Assembly (NCBI GenBank): GCA_964036275.1 | Contig: OZ038438.1 | Span: forward strand, 1,364,001-1,428,000 | Length of the DNA stretch: 64,000 bases | DNA from: Litoditis marina | Taxonomy: Eukaryota > Nematoda > Chromadorea > Rhabditida > Rhabditidae | Reading direction: 5' to 3' | Part shown: positions 38,081 to 43,700 of the stretch, piece after piece | Layout: each line of letters begins with the position of its first letter | How positions within the stretch are numbered: position 1 is the first letter of the stretch | The notes under the pieces: model-generated | Databases searched by the model: none | What the model was told of the DNA's origin: nothing | What the model saw: the letters and a program-made list of their open reading frames with translations, nothing else | Translations under genes and position numbers: made by a program

Positions 38081-39292
38081 TACATTGTATTTAGGTCGGA
38101 CAAGCGTGTTTGGCACGGTTCTACGGCCGGCGGGGTCCGCGGCGGGGACTACTGCGATGGCTGGAGAAGGAATACTGGTAAGCTCTCGGGCCTGCCAAAT
38201 TAAAGAAGGACGATTATGTGGACCAATCCCAACGCTTCAGTCCTTTAAACTGCAATGCATTTTTCAGTTGCTGTTTAAAGGACCGATGATACGGGATTGG
38301 CACATTATTGTCCTGCTTTAAGGCATGAGATTTGATGGCTGGCCTGGCAGGAACCAAATCTCATGCCTTGCGCTCCACGGTTAATTCATTCGCTCCAACG
38401 CGAATGCGCCCAAAAACGAAGTTTTCGAATATCCGCTAATGAATTGTGATTAAATGATCCACAAAATGTCAATAAATTAGTTTTTGTAGCGCATTTGCAT
38501 CGGAGCAACGGAATTAACCGTGGAGCGCAAATCACGAGATTCGGTTCCTGTCAGACCACCTTTAAAAAAGATCCGCCTCACGTGAGACTCGAACCGGGCC
38601 CAAAAGGCGGCGCCGACAAACCACTACACCAACTGAGTCAATGTGCTTGACGAATGGTATATATTTGTTCTAGCACAGCATAAAGTGAGATGTACAGTAT
38701 ACTCCCCTCATCGAGCGACAACAATAGAGGCGACACGTACCTCTATACTCTTTTCTCTCTCTTATTTTCCTACTGCGTATTACTTCTGAGCCTTCCCATA
38801 TTTGCAGGGCGGTTCTCATCACTAGCCGGCGACATTCGGCAACCGTCGGGTCTCATTTCGGGGGCCAGACCAGCGCTGTGCAGTGAGAAACTGATTGTTC
38901 TCTGCGTCGAGGTTACCATTTCACAAAATACTTATTTAACGTTACATCCCCGGTCCCCGTTTCTTGACATTTGAGCAAAAAAACTATTCGTGGAAGTTCA
39001 GGGAAATACCTGCGTTTCTTTCGTGAAACCTCTGTGAAATTTTTCAGAGAGATTTTAGGGATGGAATGGCAGTGAAAAACTAGTATAGAGTTCACGACAC
39101 TAAAACACGTATGAGTCTTCACGTCAGTGAACCGCTGCAGGGTACTAACGGGGTAACACCTTCCGCTAATGTCATACGAGCTACAACATCATTCAAAACT
39201 TTTTTTTTAAATTTATCGATTTTCAGAATATGTCGAAATACAACGTGAACCGAATCCTGCGCAAGAAGAGCCCACCCGAGATTGTTTGGTAG
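3609..39292 (+). CDS. cle-1: Collagen XV/XVIII (multiplexin), long isoform with FN3, MAM and endostatin domains
   Basis: Secreted basement-membrane collagen. Homologues act in cell migration, axon guidance and synapse organisation. Exons: 3609-3675, 5761-5858, 6295-6391, 6941-7042, 7495-7642, 8144-8204, 8270-8338, 8483-8591, 9269-9385, 9889-10023, 11380-11516, 12001-12118, 19496-19605, 20094-20171, 20432-20525, 21143-21321, 21763-21849, 26220-26288, 26733-26774, 27358-27406, 27718-27804, 29610-29662, 29903-29978, 30318-30446, 30794-30894, 31169-31264, 31587-31677, 31961-32097, 32806-32847, 35720-35854, 36582-36719, 37378-37541, 38095-38177, 38808-38911, 39227-39292. These sum to 3,468 nt (1,155 residues plus stop) with every junction phase-compatible. 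Approximate domain order by residue: signal peptide 1-17, FN3 23-121, FN3 122-250, MAM 251-419, TSPN/LamG 420-625, linker to 684, interrupted Gly-X-Y to 866, trimerisation to 912, hinge to 971, endostatin to about 1134, basic tail. The weakest calls are the exon 17 acceptor (21763) and exon 19 (26733-26774). Confidence 0.88.
3676..5760 (+). other. Intron 1 of the collagen gene
   Basis: Mostly unremarkable AT-rich DNA. It contains two nested hairpin-forming stretches (about 4625-4745, with ctaattctaattagg and gccacc...ggtggc pairs) and a tRNA-like element on the minus strand at 5538-5712. No further exon is seen. Confidence 0.5.
5538..5712 (-). repeat. tRNA-like (SINE-type) element 1
   Basis: Read on the minus strand: a conserved module (containing the complement of ATGAAGTGATATATACAGTA), then about 90 bp later a tRNA-like part with the box-B-like GGTTTGAGTCTCACATGAGG. 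The box A region is degraded. Same organisation as the copies at 20968 and 38566. Confidence 0.6.
5761..7042 (+). CDS. cle-1: cle-1-like exons 2-4: fibronectin type III domain 1
   Basis: Exons 5761-5858, 6295-6391 and 6941-7042 encode one FN3 fold. It opens with [20 protein letters not shown] (the typical Pro start and B-strand Trp), continues with VRGYTVAYG (C strand), and closes with [16 protein letters not shown] (F-strand Y-x-V-x-V-x-A and the following N-E-G). FN3 modules are extracellular adhesion or binding domains. The preceding intron carries a tRNA-like element that ends about 50 bp before the exon 2 acceptor. Confidence 0.88.
6685..6803 (+). mobile_element. MITE family 5 copy, diverged
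   Basis: Left AAGAAGGACGATTATATGGA, right CGCATAATCGTCCTACTTTA, an inverted repeat; the interior has cctttaatacatatttcaattgaagtt. Related to 38199-38323 and 57573-57697. Confidence 0.7.
7495..8591 (+). CDS. cle-1: cle-1-like exons 5-8: fibronectin type III domain 2
   Basis: Exons 7495-7642, 8144-8204, 8270-8338 and 8483-8591. The first gives [20 protein letters not shown] and the last [20 protein letters not shown], the start and the E-F strands of an FN3 domain. The insert between them (exons 6-7) is longer than usual and carries CDCQIC, an unusual cysteine cluster for an FN3 loop. The donor at 7643 is immediately followed by, and probably overlaps, a MITE-like element. Confidence 0.85.
7643..7875 (+). 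mobile_element. MITE family 1 copy abutting a splice donor
   Basis: Diverged copy. The right end ATGGCACGGTGCCAATGAGTCTCAGTG and the internal cagaaatctgcaaatcgctggtagcggttgttcag match the family. The left end begins at or within the donor of exon 5 (7643), so part of the donor may come from the element. Confidence 0.6.
9269..12118 (+). CDS. cle-1: cle-1-like exons 9-12: MAM domain
   Basis: Exons 9269-9385, 9889-10023, 11380-11516 and 12001-12118. The start [20 protein letters not shown], the middle ASLLSPSF...LCLRFKYFL and the end [16 protein letters not shown] follow the meprin/A5/RPTP-mu (MAM) pattern: four cysteines, the SP-F strand and the final I-x-L-D-x-I-x-L segment. MAM domains mediate extracellular adhesion. 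Length is about 165 residues, as is usual. The acceptor at 11380 (ttcaag) lacks a strong pyrimidine tract, but the phase fits. The exon ends in phase 1, like the alternative first exon at 14465, so either can join 19496. Confidence 0.86.
9468..9642 (+). mobile_element. MITE family 2 copy in the MAM intron
   Basis: Ends GGCGGCGTAGCAACCCCTCC and GAGGGATTGCTACGCCACC, interior of CTCATGAG-type palindromes. Lies 80 bp after the donor of exon 9. Confidence 0.75.
11528..11768 (+). mobile_element. MITE family 1 copy in the MAM intron
   Basis: Left end ATAGTTCCGGTCATTCCCAC and right end GGTCTCAGTGGAAATGAAAC in inverted orientation. It starts about 11 bp after the donor of exon 11 at 11516. A partial relative lies at about 10740-10815. 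Confidence 0.75.
14465..39292 (+). CDS. cle-1: Collagen XV/XVIII, middle isoform with its own signal-peptide first exon
   Basis: A second first exon at 14465-14546 encodes [18 protein letters not shown], a strong signal peptide, followed by YFDSGSLPG, and ends in phase 1 at g|gttagt. That is the phase required by the TSPN exon at 19496. The predicted protein is 763 residues and lacks both FN3 domains and the MAM domain. It matches the short form of vertebrate collagen XVIII and, as I recall, the shorter C. elegans CLE-1 forms made from separate promoters. An acceptor-like catattcag lies about 10 bp upstream of the ATG, suiting spliced-leader trans-splicing. Transcription from here is inferred. 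Confidence 0.75.
15808..15972 (-). repeat. tRNA-like (SINE-type) element 2
   Basis: The minus strand reads the conserved module (TACTGTATATCTCACTTTCT), an ACACATATC spacer, then GCTCTAATAGCGCAGTGGTT, a good box A (TAGCGCAGTGG). Box B is missing or decayed at the 3' end. Head-to-head with the copy at 16060. Confidence 0.6.
16060..16245 (+). repeat. tRNA-like (SINE-type) element 3
   Basis: Module TATAGTCGTCGCCCACGG, then GGGTACTGTATATCCCACTT, then GCTCTAATAGCGCAGTGGTT (box A) and GCAGGTTCGATTTC (box B) about 35 bp later. Ends near gagagacagaatctgataaa. The tRNA part resembles a degenerate tRNA but lacks a clean T stem. Confidence 0.7.
17918..18125 (+). repeat. tRNA-like (SINE-type) element 4
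   Basis: Best copy: module TATAGTCGTCGCAAACGG and GGTACTGTATATCTTACTTG, box A AGCGCAGTGGTTAGCGCC, box B CAGGTTCGATTCCGGC, tail gagacagaaaattataaaat. A 17-bp insertion (cgaaaagtggaaa) separates the 5' stem from box A, so it is not a functional tRNA. Confidence 0.75.
19496..26288 (+). CDS. cle-1: cle-1-like exons 13-18: thrombospondin-N/laminin-G-like domain
   Basis: Exons 19496-19605, 20094-20171, 20432-20525, 21143-21321, 21763-21849 and 26220-26288. Diagnostic segments are [58 protein letters not shown] and [12 protein letters not shown]. Together they follow the jelly-roll of multiplexin N-terminal TSPN domains and end with the usual Cys (KQCDE). Exon 17 uses a poor acceptor (ggttcag with few pyrimidines upstream). 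It was chosen because it keeps phase 0 and gives a coherent strand order. The 4.4 kb intron after exon 17 contains the third first exon. Confidence 0.83.
20968..21117 (-). repeat. tRNA-like (SINE-type) element 5
   Basis: Plus strand shows CGCCTCACGTGAGACTCGAA CC (box B complement) and the module complement AAAGTGAGATGTACAGTA...TTTTCTTGAGCGACAACTA. It ends 25 bp before the acceptor of TSPN exon 16 at 21143. Confidence 0.7.
22266..22382 (-). mobile_element. MITE family 4 copy, minus orientation
   Basis: Reverse complement of the element at 25112: ends ACTCACGTAAAGTCAGCATT and CGTGAATTTGCAATTGACTA, with AACATG and CTGTGTTC blocks in the same order reversed. The CACGTGA-type ends pair with each other. 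Confidence 0.7.
22772..22832 (+). repeat. GA microsatellite
   Basis: About 60 bp of AG/GAG repeats in intron 17 of the collagen gene. Complementary CT-rich tracts lie 1.6 and 2.8 kb downstream in the same intron. Confidence 0.9.
23198..23434 (+). mobile_element. MITE family 1 copy
   Basis: Left end ATAGTTCCTGTCATTCCTAC, then TGAGACTTGGCAGCATGCCA; right end CACCATGCCAACGAGTCTCA. Clear inverted ends, interior shared with the copies at 425 and 11528. Confidence 0.75.
24396..24602 (+). repeat. CT-rich tract
   Basis: About 200 bp of TCTCTC-rich sequence broken by CA and TT, on the coding strand of the collagen gene. The long open frames across it (Ser/Leu/Phe-rich) are composition artefacts. Confidence 0.85.
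25112..25222 (+). mobile_element. MITE family 4 copy
   Basis: Starts GGTAGTCAATTGCACAGTCA and ends ATTAGAATGCTAACTTCACG TGACTATT. Shares the core CACGTGAAACATGTTAGACA and ACTCAGAAACGTGCAATGA with copies at 28311-28418 and 34044-34171. Confidence 0.75.
25556..25718 (+). repeat. CT-rich tract upstream of the third first exon
   Basis: About 160 bp of pyrimidines on the plus strand, ending roughly 50 bp before ATG 25766. On the minus strand it is GAGA-rich. It could act as a promoter-associated GAGA tract or as an extended pyrimidine tract for the acceptor at 25760. Confidence 0.7.
25766..39292 (+). CDS. cle-1: Collagen XV/XVIII, shortest isoform with unique Thr/Ser/Lys-rich N-terminus
   Basis: A third first exon (25766-26179, 138 codons, phase 0) starts [15 protein letters not shown], a very hydrophobic signal peptide, then an acidic/hydrophobic stretch, a Thr/Ser/Lys-rich low-complexity stretch with an AVRSKRSV dibasic (furin-like) site, and ends in IVVVDYEE. 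It joins the phase-0 exon at 26220 across a roughly 40-bp intron. The predicted protein is 691 residues with only the last strand of the TSPN domain, the collagen region and endostatin. An acceptor-like cactattcag ends 5 bp before the ATG. A 160-bp CT-rich tract lies just upstream. Confidence 0.75.
26733..27804 (+). CDS. cle-1: cle-1-like exons 19-21: non-collagenous linker
   Basis: Exons 26733-26774 (14 codons, very basic in phase 0), 27358-27406 ([16 protein letters not shown]) and 27718-27804 ([20 protein letters not shown], proline-rich). The last starts at the strong acceptor tacccctttcag rather than at an earlier AG, because the frame needed to enter the collagen exon is closed by a TGA at 27654-27656. 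The 42-nt exon is open in other frames too and is the least certain exon of the gene. Proline-rich linkers are usual between TSPN and collagen in multiplexins. Confidence 0.6.
27164..27222 (+). repeat. Three short tandem copies of about 20 bp
   Basis: CTTCTGGGTGGTCTGAGTCC, then TTTTCTGGGTGGTCTAAGTG, then CTTCTGGGTGGTCTAATTCC. In collagen intron 19, no known role. Confidence 0.8.
28311..28418 (+). mobile_element. MITE family 4 copy
   Basis: Starts GTTAGTCAATTGCACAGTCA, contains CACGTGAAACATGTTGAACA, ends GAATGCTAACCTTACGTGAC. Same orientation as 25112 and 34044. Confidence 0.75.
28791..29032 (+). repeat. CT tract followed by GA tract: mirror-complementary hairpin
   Basis: A CT-rich arm (28791-28851) is followed 60 bp later by a GA-rich arm (28911-29032) in collagen intron 21. 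The arms can pair into a long imperfect hairpin or form triplex DNA. Confidence 0.8.
29255..29415 (+). mobile_element. MITE family 2 copy, decayed
   Basis: Ends read agggcaacccgtccaacc and aaaggatttctaccgcgcc, with CTCATGAG interior palindromes. More diverged than the copies at 3426 and 9468. Confidence 0.6.
29610..31677 (+). CDS. cle-1: cle-1-like exons 22-27: short interrupted collagen (Gly-X-Y) region
   Basis: Six exons encode [73 protein letters not shown] and [19 protein letters not shown], separated by non-collagenous interruptions such as [15 protein letters not shown] and a Cys-containing acidic stretch in 31169-31264. Interrupted triplets are the hallmark of multiplexins. The collagen part is short (about 180 residues including gaps) compared with vertebrates. 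Exon 23 has tandem AG acceptors (gcagcag, 29900-29905), so one Gln is optional. Exon 25 uses a weak ttttgag acceptor. Confidence 0.88.
31056..31150 (+). repeat. Short tandem repeat of about 43 bp
   Basis: GTAGTACTGAATCTAGCTAG TACTACAGA and GAGTACTGAACTACGGCTAG TACTACAGAG: two to three copies of a self-complementary unit (TAGTACT) just before collagen exon 26. Confidence 0.7.
31961..35854 (+). CDS. cle-1: cle-1-like exons 28-30: NC1 trimerisation segment and hinge
   Basis: Exon 31961-32097 encodes [13 protein letters not shown]...[20 protein letters not shown], which matches the compact NC1 trimerisation domain of collagens XV/XVIII (the L-Y-V-R-V-x-N-G-W/F strand is clear). Exon 32806-32847 adds [14 protein letters not shown]. 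Exon 35720-35854 is a His/Pro/Ala-rich hinge ([31 protein letters not shown]), the region usually cleaved to release endostatin. The 2.9-kb intron before the hinge holds a 200-bp palindromic MITE and other repeats. Confidence 0.85.
32360..32510 (+). repeat. Dispersed repeat with GCAAGTAGTCAACGACCGCT
   Basis: The right part GCAAGTAGTCAACGACCGCT followed by CGCC and a CATCGxTCAAT tail recurs at about 55325-55365 in the Rab3GAP2 gene (intron 25), with CGGCCAGC/GCGGCC words nearby in both. Boundaries are unclear. Confidence 0.6.
32881..33075 (+). mobile_element. MITE family 6 copy (GGTTAAC palindrome)
   Basis: About 195-bp palindrome made of reiterated GGTTAAC/GTTAACC motifs, for example TTAACCATTAACCGGGTTAC and its complement. 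The ends are followed by TTGTGGAATTGGCCC. The second copy lies at 60871-61070. Confidence 0.8.
34044..34171 (+). mobile_element. MITE family 4 copy with internal duplication
   Basis: Starts GTCAGTCAGTAGCACAGTCA and ends GAATGCTAACCTTACGCGAC. A short internal duplication of CAAAGTGCACCATT is present, absent from other copies. Confidence 0.7.
35881..36187 (+). mobile_element. MITE family 2 copy with internal 30-bp tandem repeat
   Basis: Ends GTCGGCGTACCAATCCCTC and GAGGGATTGGTACGTCAC are inverted repeats. The left half (about 35905-36000) holds three to four copies of a roughly 30-bp unit around AGATACCTCCTGAGCC, which lengthens the element. It starts about 26 bp after the donor of the hinge exon. 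Confidence 0.7.
36582..39292 (+). CDS. cle-1: cle-1-like exons 31-35: endostatin domain and C-terminus
   Basis: Exons 36582-36719, 37378-37541, 38095-38177, 38808-38911 and 39227-39292. They contain [20 protein letters not shown], the FSSWRALL and IYSFDRKDI segments, [20 protein letters not shown] and LIVLCVEN, a nearly textbook endostatin fold. The four conserved cysteines (MQC, YCD, LCS, LCV) are present, enough for both disulfides. The protein ends with a basic 20-residue tail ([19 protein letters not shown]) after the usual C-E-N. Reading through the last donor would give a different tail, but splicing restores the family's C-E-N junction. A polyadenylation hexamer AATAAA is at about 39499. 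Confidence 0.93.
38046..38078 (+). repeat. AT microsatellite
   Basis: About 16 AT dinucleotides directly upstream of endostatin exon 33, ending 17 bp before its acceptor, where a pyrimidine tract would be expected. Confidence 0.95.
38199..38323 (+). mobile_element. MITE family 5 copy
   Basis: Left ATTAAAGAAGGACGATTATG, right GCACATTATTGTCCTGCTTT. Starts about 22 bp after the donor of endostatin exon 33. Confidence 0.75.
38368..38532 (+). mobile_element. 165-bp MITE with GCGCTCCACGGTTAATTC ends
   Basis: Perfect inverted ends GCGCTCCACGGTTAATTC and GAATTAACCGTGGAGCGC, with second-level inverted pairs (gctccaacgcgaatgcgc and gcgcatttgcatcggagc) inside. It is flanked by aaatctcatgcctt and caaatcacgagattcggttcc pieces, so it appears inserted into another repeat. 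Confidence 0.75.
38566..38725 (-). repeat. tRNA-like (SINE-type) element 6
   Basis: The minus strand has the module (ATACTGTACATCTCACTTTA), then TTGACTCAGTTGGTGTAGTG (box A TGGTGTAGTGG) and CCCGGTTCGAGTCTCACGTG (box B), followed by a T6 run, a pol III terminator. The tRNA-like part differs from that of elements 2-4 while the upstream module is shared. Confidence 0.75.
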
Positions 39293-40754
39293 AGAAGGCC
39301 GCGCCCCATCTCACTTCCTGTAGTTGTAGGATGTTCGTTCCCTCACAGTCGTCCATATTGACGTTTGTAGCTTGTTGTGTGGGTATTTCGAGGGCTCTCC
39401 CCATGTGCTTTATTAGTATTCTAACAAAGTATTACTATTTTTCTTCATAGTTGTGCGACGAGCAATCTTTATTCGTTTTCTGCCCACTTGATCACATTAA
39501 TAAATAGGCATCTGAAAGATTATAGATCAGGTAATTTTGTTCAATTCTTTGACCGTGATTGTACACATGGCTGTAATATACTCAGATCTATGCAGCATAA
39601 TGATTATTCCTTTTTTTAAATGTATGTTATTGCCATTGCCAGTCCGGTGAGCATGACCGTGAACTTTCAAAACTCACTTAGTGCTTCTCAATTGCCATTC
39701 GTATGTTGTTATTTTACCTAGAGTAGGTTACTTTGACAGCTCTGTCAATCGTCCAAGTCTAAACACAGTTAGTGTAGCCATGATAAGCAGTTACAGAAGA
39801 TCAATTTTTGTGAAGTTTTAATGTTGTTTTTATATGTTCTGATTAAAAATTTAACCCTATTCTGTCTATCGGCAAGTTTATATATTACGTTGTCTGGCGG
39901 TCTTGAGCAAGAGCAAAATCAAAATGTCGTCTTGAGCAAAATTGAGAACTCTAATTTCCAAAACTTTTACAGTAGTAAAAAAATAGACTCTGGAAGTATG
40001 AATTCCATATCCACACCGGAGGTGTCCAGGATGAAATAAATGGTGTCGGTGTCGCCATTTAAAATGAATGTATGTATGGTTCTCGTTTGCCTCACTTTTA
40101 ATCCCAGGTACAGATGAAAGTTCAGATGTCCGTTTTTATGGAAAACTTTTTTCTACGAATTACCCTCATACACAACTCGGCATCTATATTCTTATTCTTA
40201 CTGTAGAGTTGTTTTCATTTTCTTTATCACACTAAAAAATAAATAAAACCCTGCAATATAAGTATGCGTAGCGTGTTATCTTTGTAGTTCATTACTAGTT
40301 CACATAACCACTATATGTACTTTAACTGATTTCAAGTATAGATGATGCCCATAATTCGTATTAAGAAGGATGAGTATAACATAATTTTTATCCGCGACGC
40401 TAAATCTCGGTGCAGTTTTGACGTGCATAATATTACAAATCGCGCTCCACTGAGAGAACTACGGTAGATTACTAATCGAGCGCTCTTTTGAGTGTTTTGC
40501 AGTATTTTAAAGTCAGCTGATTTTAAAACACATATATGTTACACAACTTATTTTATTATGCATAATAAAATATGTTATGTGAAATAAACTGAGCGTATAA
40601 TATAATAACTTTATATCTATACGGTTCATAGTTTTGTCTTCGAATTAGCCGGTCCTGCTCTGCTTGTTCTTCAGCCATTTTATTTCAAGCTTCCTCTACT
40701 CTGATAGTGTAAATAATTGTAATTTTTCCAGAACCCGATGTATTTCGTGCAGAA
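39293..40754. other. Intergenic region between the collagen and Rab3GAP2 genes
   Basis: 1.46 kb of AT-rich DNA holding the 3' UTR of the collagen gene, an AATAAA at about 39499, and the promoter/5' UTR of the Rab3GAP2 gene. I see no coding exon, RNA gene or well-formed repeat in it. Both flanking genes read left to right. Confidence 0.7.
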
Positions 40755-40757
40755 ATG
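40737..40757 (+). promoter_or_regulatory. Upstream mini-ORF and acceptor-like sites before the Rab3GAP2 start
   Basis: Two acceptor-like AGs precede the start: tttttccag at about 40730 and cgtgcag at about 40752, the latter only 2 bp before ATG 40755. Between them an ATG opens a six-codon ORF (MYFVQK, stop) whose stop TGA overlaps the main ATG region. If the 5' end comes from the first AG, the mini-ORF would be in the leader; if from the second, it is removed. This pattern suits trans-splicing or an alternatively spliced leader. Start chosen as the first ATG in the conserved frame. Confidence 0.4.
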
Positions 40758-43700
40758 AGTGTTTCCTTCGAGTTGAAAGAGGGACTGGTACTTCCAGGCG
40801 AAGTCAAAGAAAGATTAACAAAGTTTTTTGCCGACGATGCCTGTAGTAGTCAATCAGGTCGGTTTTTCAGTGGTTTCTTGTTGAGTTTATACAGAAAGAT
40901 TAGTTGGTTGTTGATCGATGAGTGTGCTGAATCAGCTAAATGGTTTGCGTGTTAAACTCGAACTATAAGTGTGTATTATAGCGCATTTGCGAACACGGGA
41001 AGACAGTTTGGATAGCACTACAAGCTCGCTCGATGCAGAAAAACCAGCGGGAGCTGACGACTGGAATCCTCTCATCAAAGATGAGGTTCGCTCTCAATTT
41101 TTCATAATCTATGGTCAAATTTTTTTTATCAAGCTAGTTTTGACTAGACATTCTTCATTTAGTTCTGTATTCGTGTATTCCACCAATTATGGCAACAAGT
41201 TCTTCAGGAAGCTGTTATACCAGAAGAGTGTTTTTCTACCTGGCTCTCGTCCTGTCTCATTTCCACATTTTCCTCTTTGGAATACATGTTGATTGCCAAC
41301 GGTGCCAAATGGGCCCTACTAGCGCGCACTCCAATAGACGAAAGTCGGCTAGGAGTGGTTTTCATGCGCTCAGTCGAGTCCATTCTACCACTGAATGAAC
41401 AGGTAATATACAACATGTCATATGGGTTGATTTTGCCTACAATTCGTTGTTCGGCATATATCGTCAAGTTAACCATATGCTTCTTGTCGTACTCGTTTAC
41501 TCTCAATATGAGTATCTAGTATACATTTTTTTTTAAACTTTTTCTGCCCTCTCATGGTCTTGGTACCATTGATATATAACGTTGTTTTCAAAAAATCAAA
41601 AAGTTTTCCACTTTTCTGCGATGAATACCACGTGTGTAACGTGATGTTTTTTTTCAGGACTCCATCTCGTCATGCTGTTTGTTCGCCTTGAGTAGCTCCC
41701 GCCATACCGAGTTGCGAGACTGCCTGATTGTCGCACTGGGAATGTCCAATGGCTATGTCGCTTTTTTGACTGAGAAGGGAACCCTGTTATTCACGGAACA
41801 GTTCTCCATCGATCTTCCTATTCTATCTGTGACTTTCGACCAGTTCGAGGTTAGTCAACTTTTGTTGATTTTTCTGTGTAATAGTAAACGCAAATGTTAC
41901 TGACTATTTATTCCTAAGTTACACACTATAATCGTTTCTAGACGCGTAGATAATTCTGCAATCTGCATTTATTGCACGGCTCGCGGAAAATTCGGAACAT
42001 GTACCTTTATGCTACCCAAAATATATTGCTTATTGTTATCTTTGATTTTCCTCTTAGTTTTCATGAAACCTGTCGCTAGCTCAGTTGTGTAGTTCATTTT
42101 TACAGGACGCTGAAGTCTTCACGGTGGTAACATCCGAAGATGTGTTCTGCATAAACTCCTTTTCTCTCCATTCCGTTCTCACACAGTCCAAAACTGCGGT
42201 TAGTTTCATTCATTATTTCCAGATGGTGTTCATTAATAGGTGGTTATATAAATCATTAATTATATATAGACATTTAAGAAAACCATTTGTATATTACTGA
42301 AATAAATTGAGGTCGCTCTGCTATTATCATTTATTACCACCTTAAAAGGAGACCAGACAGTTTACTATATCTTTTACCTTTTGCTGTGTTGAGTTCGAAG
42401 GGTCAGTAATTTACACATGGTTGACCTCAACTTGCCTAATGGAAAATGGCGATCATGCTTTAGGTTTTAAAACGAGGGTTGGCTGACTATTTTTCGCTGT
42501 ATGTTACACATTGGTTCAGCGAATTTACTCGTTCGTTTAATTAATTTTCAATATTCCTCCAACAATTTCTTATATATGACGTTCAGATTGCGAAGGGGGA
42601 GAGAACCTCATTGGAGTTGTCTGAGAAGTTGGAGCTCGATATGCAACGTTTGGAACTAGAGGGTCGGTGAGTGTGAGTTCATACAAGTTTGTAGGCCCTT
42701 TTTGGTGGAGGGCTGGGCACATGAAATCTCACAATAAACACCCGTCTGGCTGCAATCTTCAGTCGTACAGTTCAATACATTTTTATGTCTACTGGACGAA
42801 ACGTGCTCTCGGTTTTTCATTGTCTACCAACGTATATTTGTCGATATAATACTTCTTGAACATCAACAATTCACATTCAAACAATTACAAATTGTCTTAA
42901 GAAGTGGCTGTGAATTTTCTGTTCTTATTTTTTGGCTTGGTTGGGTGTTCTTTTCCGAAACTAATAATTGATATAAATCTAGATCGCGGCTGTCACATGC
43001 TGTATTCACGGGATTCGCTAAGCCATCGCCCTTTCAACAATATGTGTCGGCTTCGGTGGATGATTTCAACGTTAGTTCACATTCTCTATCTCCTCCACGT
43101 TTGCGCCTCGGTTGTGATTCTTACCGCGAAAACTCTATCAGATCACTATTATGGTAATACTATACAGTATATAAATTTATTATTAGTTTTATTCTTTTCG
43201 TATTCCAGCAAGAAGTCAAGAACCTGGCACCAAACTACTATACCTTCTTCGTGAACACGGAGCGGATGTTCGGGACGTTTGCATGGCATAAGGAGGGCGA
43301 CGGCGGAAGTTCCATCTCGGAGACTGTCAGCAAAATAACGTCCTCGGTGGGAAATTGTTTCCACCATAATATGTTTCTGGTTTATAGTTTATTTCACGTT
43401 CGTTTCTATAACCAACCTTTTTATGGCACATTATGTTGAGATACATTAGTTTTTTCGAATTGCATTATAAGTTGCAAACATTTTCGGATTGAATAGTAAT
43501 GAGCTGCCGCTCTAAAGAAATTGTTTTGGTTCAGTTCGTTCCCCACTTTGGCCTTCGCAAATTCCTCGGCATTCCCACCCCACAGGAGAAGAAGAGGGCA
43601 TTGTCGCGGCCGCGTGGAACGGCGCTGGCACGGGGAGTTCTCAACGATTCCCGCTCAATAGCCAGCATATCCAGAGCGCCCTGTCCACGCTCTCTTATTG

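Noticed and set aside
38912..38973. Read-through C-terminus after endostatin exon 34
   Set aside because: Would replace the conserved C-E-N end with an unrelated tail; a good donor here and an acceptor at 39226 restore the family's C-terminus.
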